Positions 1 through 10,790 of a stretch of DNA of 64,000 nucleotides are shown here, piece by piece. This DNA comes from Ichthyophis bannanicus (taxonomy: Eukaryota; Chordata; Amphibia; Gymnophiona; Ichthyophiidae), in the NCBI GenBank assembly GCA_033557465.1, contig CM066040.1, positions 327,068,297-327,132,296 on the forward strand. The letters are read 5' to 3'. Position 1 is the stretch's first letter, and the number at the start of each line of letters is the position of its first letter. Position numbers and translations under genes: made by a program. The notes below the pieces were generated by a model. That model had not been told where the DNA came from, searched no databases, and saw nothing but the letters and a program-made list of their open reading frames with translations.

Positions 1-480
1 CTCTCCCAATACCCAGCCCATCATAGACTTTTCTTCCACACAAAATATTTTTTCCCCTCTCCATTCTCATTCCCCATCCATTCTAGTCCTCCCCCAAAAT
101 CAGTTCCCTTATAGTTCTAGACCCACCCAGCATCCACTCCCTTCTAGTCCCATTCTCCCATGCCCCACATCAGCCCATTTCCAGTCCTATTCCAGCTCTT
201 CATCAGCCCATTTCCAGTCCTAGCCCCCCCCCCCCCACCAATCACAGCCCATTTCCAGCCCAAGTCCCCCATCAAAGCCCATTTCCAGTCCTGGGCCCCC
301 CACCCTCACATCCCATTTGCAGTCCGATTCCCCCCCCCCCCCATCACAGTCCATTTGCAGTCCTAGCCCCCCTAATCACAGCCTATTTCCAGTCCAGGTT
401 CCCCCCCCCATAGCCCTTTTCTAGTCCAGGTCCCCCTCCCCATCACAACCCTTTTCCAGTCCAGGTCTCCCCCCCCCCCC
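1..480. repeat. C-rich degenerate tandem repeat
   Basis: A decamer close to TTTCCAGTCC recurs about every 30-37 bases from about 177 to 470. The copies are separated by runs of C that grow to about 20 consecutive Cs near 470-490. The short open frames here are by-products of this composition. No gene is seen. Confidence 0.75.
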
Positions 481-490
481 CCCCCCCCCG

Positions 491-750
491 CGGCTTCAGA
501 GGGAGCTGGGGAAGCCCGCGCGAGGCCCCGGCTCCCTCTGTACAGCCGCCAGCGTGAAGAGTCTCTTCCTTCACGCTGGCGGCTGTTTCTGCGAAGCCGC
601 GAATGGTTAAAGGGCATTGCCTTTAACCTTTCCCAGCAATCGCGGCTTTACAGAAACAAACGCCAGCGTGAAGGAAAAGGCTCTTCACGCTGGCGGCTGT
701 ACAGAGGGAGCCGGGGCCTTGCGCGGGCTTCCCCTGCTCCCTCTGAAGCC
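491..750. repeat. Large imperfect palindrome (foldback or MITE-like element)
   Basis: The left arm (491 to about 612) is the near-complete reverse complement of about 629-750. The arms share blocks such as CCAGCGTGAAG and CAGAGGGAGC. The centre lies near 620, around TTAAAGGGCATTGCCTTTAA. Each arm itself contains a smaller inverted pair (CGCCAGCGTGAAG versus CTTCACGCTGGCG), so the structure is a hairpin within a hairpin. No coding potential is convincing; the open frames on both strands are mirror images. Confidence 0.8.
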
Positions 751-810
751 CTCTGGTGTGTGGGCCGCCCTGGGGAAGGTTGTTTTTTTTTTTGGACGGG
801 TTGGGAGAAA

Positions 811-960
811 AGCCGGTTTTTTGCTCTGGCCGCTCCTGATCTTGCGGCCAGAGCAAAAAACCGGCTTTTCAATGGCCGGTTTTACCTCTGTGCCGGCAGC
901 CGGCCTGGCCATGGAAAAACCGGCCAGGCCGGCTGAAAACCAGCCAGTTGGCAACCCTAC
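811..960. repeat. Cluster of perfect hairpins
   Basis: Positions 811-833 and 844-866 are perfect 23-base reverse complements (core TTGCTCTGGCCGC) with a 10-base loop. Immediately after, GCCGGCCTGGCC and GGCCAGGCCGGC around 898-933 form a second hairpin. Probably part of a nonautonomous DNA element; no transposase is present. Confidence 0.75.
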
Positions 961-1069
961 TAGCTGGGCCCTCTTCCCTTTCATTACAGCAACATCTTAG
1001 AAACAGGAAATATTGAACTTCTGAAACTTTATTAAGTAGAAAAGCTTCTGATTTGACAGTATGCATTTA

Positions 1070-2450
1070 ACATCTGTTCTAAAATTAAATGAACAGCGAA
1101 CTGTACAAAACTCACTATTATACCCAAATGCTGATATATTTAGACATTCAAAAAATGAGGGTTCTGTCCCGGCAGACGGTAGTACACGCCCACTACCCTT
1201 CCCTTCCCCTTTTTACATGGAATTACTCTCTATGGAGATTCTACAGTGTATTTTGTTTCTTGCAAAACCCTTATTCTGTTTGACTCGATGCCCTGTTTAA
1301 TATATAGAGCCACCCCTCCACCAATGTGTTACCCTATCATGGCGATATAGTTTGTAGCCTGATATCACAGTGTCCCATTCCTCCTTTCACCAGGTCTCTG
1401 AAATACCAAGTGTATCTAACCGTTCATTCATTGCTGTATATCCTAACTCTCCTATTTTATTTTTTAGACTACTAGAATTTGCATACAGGCATTTCAAAGT
1501 TTGTTTTTTGCTAATGTTGTCTGGCTATTTGATGACAGGGTGAATGTGGAATCTTTCCACTCTGTCAGATTTTTACTTAAAGGCACCTGGTTATATTTAC
1601 CTTTTATTGGAACCTCTCTATTGCGATGCCCTGACTTCCATGTTTTGCTAGTATCCTTCATGGATATATTATTCCGAACCATGTGCTCGAGTGATTGTTG
1701 GATTTTCCCCAGTATCTAGTTTAAAAAATGATCTCTCTTGTTTTTAAAGGTTAATGCCAGCAACCTAGTTCCACTCTGGTTTAGGTGGAGCCCATCCTTT
1801 TGGAAAAGCCCCCCCCCCCCATGTTGCCCAATTCCTAACGAATCCAAAACCCTCTTCCTTGCACCATCGTCTCATCCACACATTTGAGACTCGAGCTCTG
1901 CCTGCCTCTTGGGTCCTGCGCGTGCAATGGGAAGTATTTCTGAGAATGCCATCTTTGAAGTTCTAAATTTCAACTTTCTACCTAAAAGCCTATGTTTGGC
2001 TCCCAGAACCTCCCTCCCACATTTTCCTATGTCATTGCTACTGACATGTACCAAGAGAGCAGACTCCTCTCCAGCACTATCTAAGACCTTGTCTAGGTGG
2101 CATGAGAGGTCTGCTACCTTCACATCAGGCAGGCATGTTACTAGGTGATCCTCAACGTCCACCAACCATCCAGCTATCTACATGCCTAATGATCCAATTG
2201 CCAACTATAACGGCTGTCCTAACTCTTCCCTCATGGGCACATGTCCCTGGAGAAACCACCTTGGTGTGAGAGGGTTTTACATCTCCTGGGGGGCAGGTCC
2301 TAGCTACAGGATCACTTCCTGCCACACCAGGGTGATGCTCTCCTGTCACGTGACCTCTCTCCTCCATGGCAACAGGGATGCTGCCAGACTGGAGGTGGGA
2401 TGTCTCTAATATATCCCTGTAGATCCCATCTATTTATGTCTCTGTCTGCC
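1070..2450 (-). mobile_element. CR1-type LINE fragment with ORF1 esterase domain and start of endonuclease
   Basis: Read on the minus strand, about 2370-1870 encodes a broken SGNH/GDSL esterase-like domain typical of CR1 ORF1. It contains VIVGNWIIRHVD and, further on, VHVSSND. This is followed by a stretch matching the start of the CR1 endonuclease (residues like YANTRSLKNK, degenerate here). The copy at 40150-42650 is clearly homologous, with the same order and wording. Frameshifts and stops are frequent, so it is a dead fragment. Confidence 0.8.
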
Positions 2451-2599
2451 TCAGCTCATCCAAGTGCATTACTCCAACCTTCAGAGTTTGGACTTGTTCC
2501 CTGACAGCAAAGAGCTCTTTGCACTTAGTGTACACATAAGACCTCTCACAAACTGGGAGAAAATCATAAGAGGATGAATTCAAAGCACACTTAAATATC

Positions 2600-2775
2600 T
2601 CTTATACTTCAATAAATAGAGGTGGAGTGACCTGGATGGAGTGGAGCGTACCACCCCACGCAAAGGTATAGAGGAGGGGTGACTTGCACAGAGTGGCAGG
2701 TACAACCACTCTAGCCTCCTTACTGGGCAGACTAGATGGACCATACTGGTCTTTATCTGCTGTCATATACTATGG
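2600..2775 (+). mobile_element. CR1 LINE 3'-terminal fragment
   Basis: The stretch ends with GGCAGACTAGATGGACCATA followed by a block like TCTTTATCTGCTGTCAT. I recognise this as the conserved 3' end of CR1/L3-type LINEs in tetrapods. Only the untranslated tail is present. Confidence 0.65.
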
Positions 2776-3330
2776 GGTCTATTCTGAAGTATGAATAGTG
2801 GGGATGGATGTCCCCATTGGGACCTCCATCCTCACTATTCACCCCCTGCCTTCCTCATCCAAAGCCTCCCTGTCTGAATAAGGAGTTTGTATGGGCATGT
2901 TAGACTGGGGCAGGGAGTGGGTGGTGTGGAGGTAAAGTAAGGGTGGGCAGTGGACGGTCCGTGGCCCTGGACATACAGGGCCGATTCTGAAGTCTGCCCT
3001 GTATGTCCAGAGCCGGTAGAGTAGATGGGGGGGATGGCAGGCCTGGGCAGTGGCAAAGAGTGGAGGGGTGCAAGAGCTTCCCATGGGAGCTTCCCATGGG
3101 AGGCCAGATCAGGGGTTGGGCTGCGAGGAATGAGGAAAATCAGCAGTGGCTGGTGATCGTGGTTCCATTTAGGAGCCTGAATGTGCAAGCCGACCAGAAT
3201 CGGGTCCCGGCCTGCATGTAGAGGCTTAGACGCCATTGTGATCCCATGGGAACAGAATAGTGTTTATCACTGTGTGTCCAGTACCAATTGGATGCACAGT
3301 GGGCTGGGATGTACACATTAGAATAGACCT
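2776..3330. repeat. Region with two hairpins, unclassified
   Basis: Around 2791-2842, GAATAGTGGGGATGGA pairs with TCCATCCTCACTATTC. Around 2968-3010, GGACATACAGGGC pairs exactly with GCCCTGTATGTCC. These look like pieces of nonautonomous DNA elements. Open frames on both strands carry no recognisable domain. Confidence 0.5.
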
Positions 3331-4800
3331 CCACGTTACTATGTAACACTCAGTGCAAAAGACTGGATAGTCCCTATCTTGCTGTTGAATTGCTGTCTGC
3401 ATCTTAGATTTAAAGATTTCTTTTAGCTATTTAAAGTTATTAAGTTATGTAAAGTTGCTAGGAGAATAGGGATAGTTGAACTAATACAATCATACCTAAT
3501 AAATATAAAGGACATTTAGTACTCACTTCAAGGTAAACTACAAGGACCTAATTAATCTACTCCTAAGGCCTAATAACTTGCTGATGAAGACAATCAGTTA
3601 ACCCTAAAAGTAAGTTAAATCACCCCCTTCTCGTTAACCGGTTTAGGAGACTATAAATCAAGGATTATGCCTGGGGGGGGGGATGACCTAATTATATCTG
3701 TGCCGCTAAGGCAATCTCTTAATTTCCTGGCTGATTCACACTGCCCTTGGTTTGATAGAGGGAGCTTTTCAAGTTGCCCCTTTGATCTGTCACTTGGCTT
3801 TAGCATCTATTTAAAACTATTTCATAGTTCTCTTGCCTCATAACTGGAAGGTCTGTAAAAGTTCTCTAGAAAATGATTTCTCTTTTTACTCAAAGAATAT
3901 TTATCCTATTCTACTCTCCTGCTAAGACACGTGCCAACTGGTTTTAATTTAACTTAAAGCTAGCTTGTTATACTAAGCCCTAACTGGTTTAAATTTAATT
4001 GAAAGCTGGCATGTAGGACTATCCCCTAACTGACATAATGAAACACTGAATTTCCTTTTCCCCAAGATTTAGAGAATTTCTCAGGAGGTAAATACTTACA
4101 AGTGCAGATTTTTCCCCAGCAGTAACAGCCGTCTTGGTAGTCCTTCAAGACACGTGGTTGATGATGCCAGCATACCTCCTTTCAAATGTATATTTGTCCA
4201 TGCTTTATAAATGGACATTTCCTGCTTATTAAACATTCGATATGTGGATTATACTTTGTAAAAGTGCCTCGAGACTGGCCTGTACATATGCATAATTATC
4301 CATTCCCTTGGAGAAGAGAAGATTATATTTGGTGGGAAAGATTGATGCACAGAGATGGAATAAATATGTCTCTGAGCATGAGTTCACAGTAATTGCATAT
4401 ATGTGTATGTTAACCTGATGTTCTCTGATACGCATAAGAGCTCTGTCTCACTGTAAGCACTTAGACACATCACCAAGGCAAGTTTGAACATTTTTAGCAC
4501 CTACAGTAAAGGGCTGCTTGATGTTATTTACTACAGATCATTTCTTAATGAGAAAGATAATGCTGAACAGTTCTTATTGCTGACTAATAACGCTGATCTA
4601 GTATTACCGGCATTCACTAACACTGAGGAAGACTTAGGCATATTGTCTAGCCACACTGTATTCTACAGATGTTAAAAACCAAAAGAAACCCCTGAAAACA
4701 GGAAGATTCTCCCATAGTCAATTTAATAAAAATGTACATTTTTGGATACGTTAATTCCATAAGGAAAGATCAGTGAAAAATCTGCTTGGAATGTTGGAGG
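3331..4800. other. No recognised feature
   Basis: AT-rich sequence with a short G run near 3670. I see no convincing coding exon, RNA gene or element boundary. Confidence 0.5.
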
Positions 4801-4841
4801 AATCAGCAACATATTAATGAGATTGAAAAGGTGCCAACCTG

Positions 4842-4912
4842 CAGTTCCTCAGCTATCCTCAGGAGGGCAGAGTCCCAGCTGAGAAGTGTCATCGGACAGC
4901 TCCAGGGTATGG
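4842..4912 (+). other. Possible short coding exon, very tentative
   Basis: A pyrimidine-poor but acceptable acceptor (CCAACCTGCAG) precedes an open stretch reading SSSAILRRAESQLRSVIGQL. A good donor match (ATG|GTAAGAAG) follows. The peptide is helical and charged, as in coiled coils. No homologue is recognised and a chance occurrence is likely. Confidence 0.15.
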
Positions 4913-5056
4913 TAAGAAGTAACAGAAGGGCTAAAAATGAGAAAAATGATACTATGTGTGTGTATGTGTATTTTGGGGATTTTTACATTTGGTGCCATCT
5001 ACAGCCTAACAACTCATGTTAATGACATTGTTCAATCATGCTTATGCTCTTATAAG

Positions 5057-5234
5057 CAGGGCTTCCCAAACCTATCCTGGAGACAGGATTTTTAGAATAC
5101 TCACAATGAATATGCATGAGATCAATTTGCCTATACTGGATGTCCAATTCATGCAAATATATCTCATGGGAAGTCATGGTGAATATCCATAAAACCTGTC
5201 TGTGGGATCCCCAGGGCAGGTTTGGAAAGCCCTG
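5057..5234. mobile_element. Palindromic MITE, probably hAT-type
   Basis: The ends CAGGGCTTCCCAAACC and GGTTTGGAAAGCCCTG are inverted repeats. The interior carries the palindromic module AATGAATATGCATGAGAT and its counterpart ATCTCATG. Related degenerate copies occur at 25817-25970 and 19286-19375. The flanking octamers are only loosely similar, so the hAT assignment is inferred from recalled similarity to amphibian repeats. Confidence 0.65.
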
Positions 5235-6140
5235 TGATAGAGCGAGTCAAAGGTCAGACCAGAACCCCATAAAATCCATTGGTTGCTTAACTGCAAAAAG
5301 AGCGATCTGCTGGTGTCTTATGACATGGGAAACCTTCTCACTGAGGCCCAACTGAAACATGCTGACATCTGATAGCAAGCCTCACCCCATCCGTTCAAAG
5401 CACCAATACAAGGCTTGCTAACCACTCGCACTTTTGAAAACTTGAAACATCAATTCCTCCTCAGAAACGGAAAACAGATCTAAAAATAGAGAGGAATCCA
5501 TTCTGCTCCCTTTAATTCTCAAATTAACTTGTGTATGTACTTCTTTGTGTTTTTACAAGAATATGGGTGTGGGGGGGGGGATCTTGTTCGCTCTTGCCTC
5601 TTTCAGGGTTGCAGTACCCTTATTTTTTTATTATCTAACCTACAGAAGCTGTATATGTCTCCTGCTGCTTGGGGACATCCCCCTCCCTCCCCAACTTCGG
5701 GATATTGAATCTTTCACACACACATTGGACAATACAATCTGCTTAAAGTCACAGCTGTGGGATCAGCTTTAAACATTTCTAGGTGAAAGGTATCAAACTT
5801 GTACAAACCTGTGTGATAGCTAGGGCAAACATAGCCCAAAGCCTCCCATTTCATGTACAAACAGACCCCCAAATACCTGCTGAAACGCCTGGCCGCATAA
5901 GAGTGTGTGATGGAACTCTAGGAATGTATTTGCTGAATCTCTCACCTGTTTTGCAAAGCAGATGGTTCAGGGACCAGCTATCTTTGCCTTCTTGAGAACA
6001 AGAAGTAGCCTAGTCTGTGAGGAACATCCCACAAAGCATTTTTACCTTCCTCGCCATCACCAGAAATAAACATTTACCCACCATGTGCAGCTTGAAGAAA
6101 ACCAAATGCAAAGAATTTTGCAACTATATTGATAAAGCAA
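5235..6140. other. No recognised feature
   Basis: Mixed sequence with a G run at about 5570-5580. Short open frames have no recognisable domain. Confidence 0.4.
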
Positions 6141-6144
6141 CTTC

Positions 6145-6275
6145 ATGCTTGGCAACGTAGAAGGTCAACGCAAAAGAGGAAGGCCAGCAATGAGATGGAT
6201 TGATACAATAACAGCAGCTATGGGTGCCACTCTATCAACAATGAGCTGTCTGACTGAAGACTAAACAGTTTAGGA
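6145..6275 (+). mobile_element. LINE ORF2 C-terminal fragment (RTE-like)
   Basis: The translation LGNVEGQRKRGRPAMRWIDT, followed by an A/T/M-rich helix and LTED, matches the C-terminal signature of RTE/BovB-type and related LINE polyproteins (G-K-x-E-G-x-R-x-R-G-R-P-x-x-R-W-x-D). It is a short orphan piece without the reverse transcriptase core. Confidence 0.55.
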
Positions 6276-6509
6276 TAAACTGGTCAACAAAGTTTTACAA
6301 AAGTCATGTTACTGAAAGAAAAATAGTCATTTCTTATCAATTTTTATATGCTGAACACGAATATGACAGTGAAATTGCAAAGTTGGCTCTAGTTTTTTTG
6401 TAATCTACAAGAATTAATGTTTACATCACAAAATGAATGTCAATATTAAATATAATAGGCCTTCGGTTAATACCTGTAAAAAACCAAGTCATAGACTACT
6501 TTTGGCCTA

Positions 6510-6786
6510 GTGGAGGAGTGGCCTAGTGGTTGGGGCAAGGTACTTCAGGCCGGAAGTTCAAATCCCACTAGTGGACAGCAACCTTGGGCCGGAAGGACTG
6601 GGGTTTCTAGTCCCACAGGTGCTCCTTGTGGTCTTGGGCAAGCCACTTAACCCTCCATAGCCCATGTTCCCTGTAAAAAAGTTATCTCCAAGTTATAATG
6701 CCCTGTTCAATGTAATTTCAGTTTGTTCAATGTAAACCGCACTGATGCAGAATAGCGCGGTATATAAGAGAATGTAAATAAATAAA
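6510..6786 (+). mobile_element. SINE-B, tRNA-headed SINE with L2-like tail
   Basis: The head has a perfect RNA polymerase III A box (TGGCCTAGTGG) and a B box (GGTTCAAATCC, here partly shortened). A core block GGGCAAGCCACTTAACCCTC resembles CORE-SINE/MIR elements. The tail has GTAAACCGCACTG, then GCGCGGTATATAAGAG, and an (AAATA)n end. Other copies are at 45283-45575 (+) and 20052-20281 (-). The tail is shared with the L2 LINE at 36250-38945. Confidence 0.85.
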
Positions 6787-6789
6787 TAC

Positions 6790-7800
6790 TTCTTAGATTT
6801 TTTTCACCCGTCTCTTGTACAGCTGTTCGGGAGCTTCTCTGGGGAGTGAGTAGTCAGCCAGCATTGTAGTGGACCATTTTCCCTGGTATCTTTGCTCCAT
6901 CGTTGCGATATCCTGGTGAAAACATTCGCCCTGTTCATCACTAATCATACCACAGTTGTCAGGAAAGAAATCGAGATGGGAAACAAGGAAATGGATCTTT
7001 AGAGACATATTGCAGCCAAGCTTCTGATACTGCATCAGCATGTCTTCTACTAGTTCCTTGTAGTTTTCTGCCCTAACATTCCCAAGAAAGTTTGTTGACA
7101 CTAGGCGAAAAGCATTCCATGCTTGTTTCGCATCACCCTGCAGCAAGATGTTGAACCAGTCATCTTTGAAGAGCTCTCGAATCTGAGGACCCACAAAAAC
7201 TCCTTTAATCTTTGCTTCGCTGAGTCGAGGGAATTTTTCATGCAGGTATCAGAATGCTGGCGAAGTGCGGTCCATGGCTTTCACAAAGTTTTTCATCAAA
7301 CCTAGTTTGATGTGAAGGGGTGGTAGCAGGATTTTGTGAGCCTCAACCAGAGCTGGGTGCTGGATATTCTTCTCTCCAACTGTTACATTTTGTCTGCGAT
7401 TCCATTCCTTCCGCAAGTAGTGCCAATCCCTTGCTCGTCTATCCCACTCACATAAGAAACACATGTATTTTATATATCCCTGCTGCAGTCCCATTAAAAG
7501 AGCAACTACCTTCAAGTCACCACAGAGGTGCCAGCTGTACTTGTTATAGTTAATGGAAGTCAGTAGATGCTTTAAGTTATTGTATGTCTCTTTCATGTGG
7601 ACGGCATGCACTACTGGAATAGATGGAAGACGGTTTCCATTGTTCAAAAGCATAGCCTTCAGACTCAGTTTCAAAGAGTCTATAAATGGTTACCAGTCTT
7701 GTGGGTCATGAGTGATTTTTAAGGCATTCATGAGGCTTTCAATATCAGAACAGAATATCAGATTACTTTCCTTTCCGACTGCGTATAGTACACTGCTGAC
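6790..7800 (-). pseudogene. Decayed transposase-like gene, relative of the 53001-54722 protein
   Basis: The minus-strand translation is colinear with the C-terminal two thirds of the protein at 53001-54722. Shared blocks include KILLPPLHIKLGL, FPRLSEAK, GCNMSLK followed by HFL and SH, CGD followed by K and L, and FHQDI. Two in-frame stops (TAA at 7690-7692, TGA at 7249-7251) and a one-codon loss break it. The N-terminal third is not recognisable upstream of about 7800. Similarity is clear but far from identical, so it is a different lineage of the same family rather than a recent copy. No terminal inverted repeats were found around it. Confidence 0.85.
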
Positions 7801-8104
7801 GTCAGATGGCTTCAGCAGCCGTCTGGCAGTAGTATTGCATTGCATCAGAAAATGATGCAATCAACTCTGGATGATGTATGCATGCTGATATTATGCAATG
7901 TGATGCAATATTACATCATTCAAGGCTTATTTGGGATGTTGTTGATGTCTTACTGGATAAATTTACACGGTGAAACGTTAAAAATGAACTACATGCAATA
8001 TCTTCAAAACGAGAGGCAATAACATTTTTTTAATGTTATATTCTTGTTCAGCTCACCAAGATACTACAGATTAGGGCCTTTTAAAGTCAGTAACAATTTC
8101 AGTG
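7801..8104. other. No recognised feature
   Basis: AT-rich sequence upstream, in transcription sense, of the decayed transposase-like gene. It could be the remains of its 5' part but I cannot align it to the intact copy. Confidence 0.3.
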
Positions 8105-8170
8105 TTGACCAGTGTTATCTAGAGGGTCGCCATGAGGCGATACCGATTTGATGGCACTTAACAACAACTA
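8105..8170 (+). mobile_element. SINE 3'-tail fragment
   Basis: The block GAGGGTCGCCATGAGGCGAT, continuing to GATGGCACTTAACAACAAC, is the widely distributed tRNA-SINE tail that normally reads like GTCGCCATGAGTCGGAATCGAC. Only the tail is present. It resembles the tail of SINE-A at 9433-9652. Confidence 0.6.
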
Positions 8171-8670
8171 ATGAGATTCAATTCAACCCTTCCCTTTTCT
8201 CTTCCTATGATCCCCTTTTGGTTTACATTTGTTATATTTTATGTTTTTTAGATTTTTATACACCTTTATAGTTATAATTTGTATCGTCTGTGTGTTGGAC
8301 ACCTGTCCATCATTCTAAAGATCACATATCTTGTACTACCTTGTTTGAGCTATTTGCTGCGTGATCCTGGCTTTGTAGGCGCTTTCCTCAGTGCCTCACC
8401 CAAAACTGTCCCTTAGGATTCTTTATTAAAGATCTCATTTACGGAGACACTAGCCCTAGACTGCCTGTTAATGTTGGGAGATGCTGAGTGGGAGTTGTTA
8501 CCAGCTGCATACCTGGCCGGATCATAGCTCCTCCCTCCTGCAGCGATCGAGGATAAAAGGTCAGCGGGTACCGCAGGTGCGTGCCTAAAGGGGTGTGTCT
8601 TAAGGGGCATGTTTGGCCCCTTCTGAGCCCCTTGGGAGCATCTGGAAGTGGTTCGTTCCTGTCTCTTTGA

Positions 8671-10088
8671 ATGGGTAAGCGGAAAGCTAAGAACCGGGGC
8701 CAGCTGTTGCTCAGGTGGTGAAGGGCCCCATGGATTCCTACCTGGTTAGTACTGCTGTTTTGTGAGTGTCTGCTCTTCAGGATCCAGGTGTAGGGACCAC
8801 ACCAGAAGCTTCCTTAAGTTCAGGGGTTCGTACCCTCCCCCCCCCCCCCCAACCTAGCCTTGGTGGAAACAGCCATTCTTCAAATGACTCCTTTGTGCGA
8901 GATGGCAGTTTGTTCTCCATCTCTGCCCCTCTTTCCGATGGTGCTTCTCTCAGGCAGACTGTTTTGACTGGTGTAGAGTTTTCATACCCATCCGGTGTGT
9001 CTTTGCCATCTCCTGACTTGATGTCTGCCTTTTCTAGTTCTGCCTTGACTGATATTTCTTTAAAAGATGTGTTGGACGCTATACATCGGGTTGAGGGAGT
9101 TCTCTCGGGCACTCTCACCCAGCTCTGCAGTTTTACTCATGACACTGCGAATTTTTTGCGTGGTCACGGGCAATCCTTATCGGCTGTGGATGAGAGCATC
9201 CGGAAGCTGGAGGGGTCTGCTGAGAGTGTTCAGGTTGTGAGTTCTTCTTATTTAAAGGAGAGTATTGTGCTTTAAAATAGGATGGAGAAACTAGAGAACC
9301 TATCTAAAGCAAAAAAATTTGAGAGTGTTAAATTTCCCGATGGTACGCCTTCTCTCTCCACTTGAGCTATTTAAGAAATATGTTCGTGACACGTTGTTAT
9401 GCCCAACTTTTGATGTGGCTTGTATTACCTCTGGAGTGGAGGAGTCGCCTAGTGGTTAGAACACTGGCTTGGTAACCAAGCAACCAGGGTTCAAGTCCCA
9501 CTAGCACTCCTTGTGGCCTTGGGCAAGTCACTTAACCCTCCATTGCCTCGGAAGAAAGGCCTGGCAATCTACTTCCGGTGACACTGCCAAGAAAACCCAG
9601 GAGCTTCTGGGTCGCCAGGAGTCAGGACTGACTCGAAGGCACACATTGCATTTTGTATTACCTCTATTTATTATTTATCTCAGGGTGTGAGCGATTCAGC
9701 TGGAGAGGGAGAGGCTGTTGAGCAGGTGAACGTGGATGAATTAGATTTAACTCAATTTTTAGAAACTTCTTTAGATAAGGTAACTAAAAGGGCAACCTTA
9801 TTGGTTACCTTTTCTTCTGAAAGTGAGAGGGTTGCTATTATGAAATTATATTTCGCTAATAAGGATGCTTCCTTTTGTGGAAGTCCTTTAATGTTGTTTC
9901 CTGATGTTGCTAGGGTTGCCCAGCTCCGTCAGAAAGCTTTTTTGCAGATGAAATCTAAGGTTCTTGCCCTGGGAGGTCAGTTTTATTTAAAATTTCCTTG
10001 CAAATGTTTTATTACTTATTCTGGGAATAGATATGTATTTACTAAAGTGTCTCAATTAGAGCAGTTTTTGGTGGGTAAGAACTCACAT
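8671..10088 (+). pseudogene. L1 ORF1-like nucleic-acid-binding protein, frameshifted
   Basis: The likely start reads MGKRKAKNRG. After a frameshift an open stretch (8766-9275) has a Ser/Pro-rich head and a heptad-rich coiled-coil segment around KDVLDAIHRVEGVLSGTLTQ. After the SINE insertion, 9687-10088 encodes the RRM end and C-terminal domain of L1 ORF1. The block LVTFSSESERVAIMKLYF is followed by FPDVARVAQLRQKAF and by FYLKFPCKCFI, as in L1 ORF1p. Stops near 9273 and 9362 and the SINE make it inactive. L1 ORF1p is an RNA chaperone that trimerises through the coiled coil and packages LINE RNA. Confidence 0.8.
9433..9652 (+). mobile_element. SINE-A with 13-bp target-site duplication
   Basis: The copy is flanked by identical 13-bp repeats TTGTATTACCTCT at 9420-9432 and 9653-9665. 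It has a tRNA-like head (A box TCGCCTAGTGG, B box GGTTCAAGTCC), the core GGGCAAGTCACTTAACCCTC and a tail GTCGCCAGGAGTCAGGACTG. The tail resembles the 3' end of RTE-type LINEs, where the same bases encode the C-terminal residues. It is inserted in the same orientation as the L1 ORF1 it breaks. Confidence 0.9.
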
Positions 10089-10559
10089 TAGAATTATTTT
10101 GATTTTTGAGTGGTTTAGGTGGGTAGCAAATTGGGGTCTATGAAAATTCTTTATGGTATGCTTAGCTAGCTGTTTCTCATTCTAATGTGGTTATTTTGAG
10201 TTGTTCCCTTAGTAATATTTGTCAAAACTGTATGTTGCCTTGTATTCATGTGATGGGAATGCTTTTTCCAATGTTTGCTTTGTATTCATGAAAATTCAAT
10301 AAATTTATATATCTCATTTACTAAGCCTCTTTTTTTCACTGTGGCTCAGGTTCCACAAGGGTATCCTTAACCTCTACCTATGCTTAACCTCTGCCAATGA
10401 TCAGTGGTCCTTTCTGTTCTATAGAAGCAGTCCGGCAGTGGAATGGGTACTGGGTGTGAAGAGTGAGTTGCGTTCTGCCATTTTGCTCTTTGTCTCTCAT
10501 TTCTATAGACGTTAGGAGATGAGAACCTATTTAGAGCATAAGAAAAACCATGATGAATC

Positions 10560-10790
10560 AGCCCCGGATCCATCAAGCCCCTGACAGAGGCTAGTCTGGG
10601 CGACAGGTATCCAGCAGGGCCCACAAAGTATGTCGGTTTCTCATAGCTGATTTTCAGGGGTGAGCAATGGCTCTCCCAAGACTATTTAGCTAATCATTTT
10701 TATGGACTTTTCCTCCAGGAACTGGTGCAAACTTCTCTAGACCCTGTGCTCATTAACTGCATCCTCTAGTGGCAGCTCATTCACCATAAA
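10560..10790 (-). mobile_element. CR1 LINE 3' fragment
   Basis: The minus strand carries the coding block that reads as F-x-K-G-L-D-K-F-L-E in better copies; here the forward strand shows CTTTTCCTCCAGGAACTGGT. It also has 3' UTR sequence related to 33940-34200. Degenerate. Confidence 0.6.

Larger units (their letters stand above)
8400..10310 (+). mobile_element. L1-type element with ORF1 only (HAL1-like)
   Basis: A GC-rich 5' leader (about 8430-8670) is followed by a broken L1 ORF1 (8671-10088). A short 3' UTR of about 220 bases follows, with a polyadenylation signal AATAAA at 10298-10303. No endonuclease or reverse transcriptase lies between ORF1 and the 3' end. The structure resembles the mammalian HAL1 elements, which lost ORF2 and depend on L1 proteins supplied in trans. 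It is interrupted by SINE-A at 9433-9652. Confidence 0.7.

Noticed and set aside
1..480. CRISPR-like or satellite array
   Set aside because: Units vary in length and sequence and spacers are poly-C; a degenerate simple repeat in a vertebrate genome, not a CRISPR array.
617..1000. 127-codon plus-strand ORF in the foldback
   Set aside because: Built from palindromic repeats with mirror frames on the other strand; no domain.
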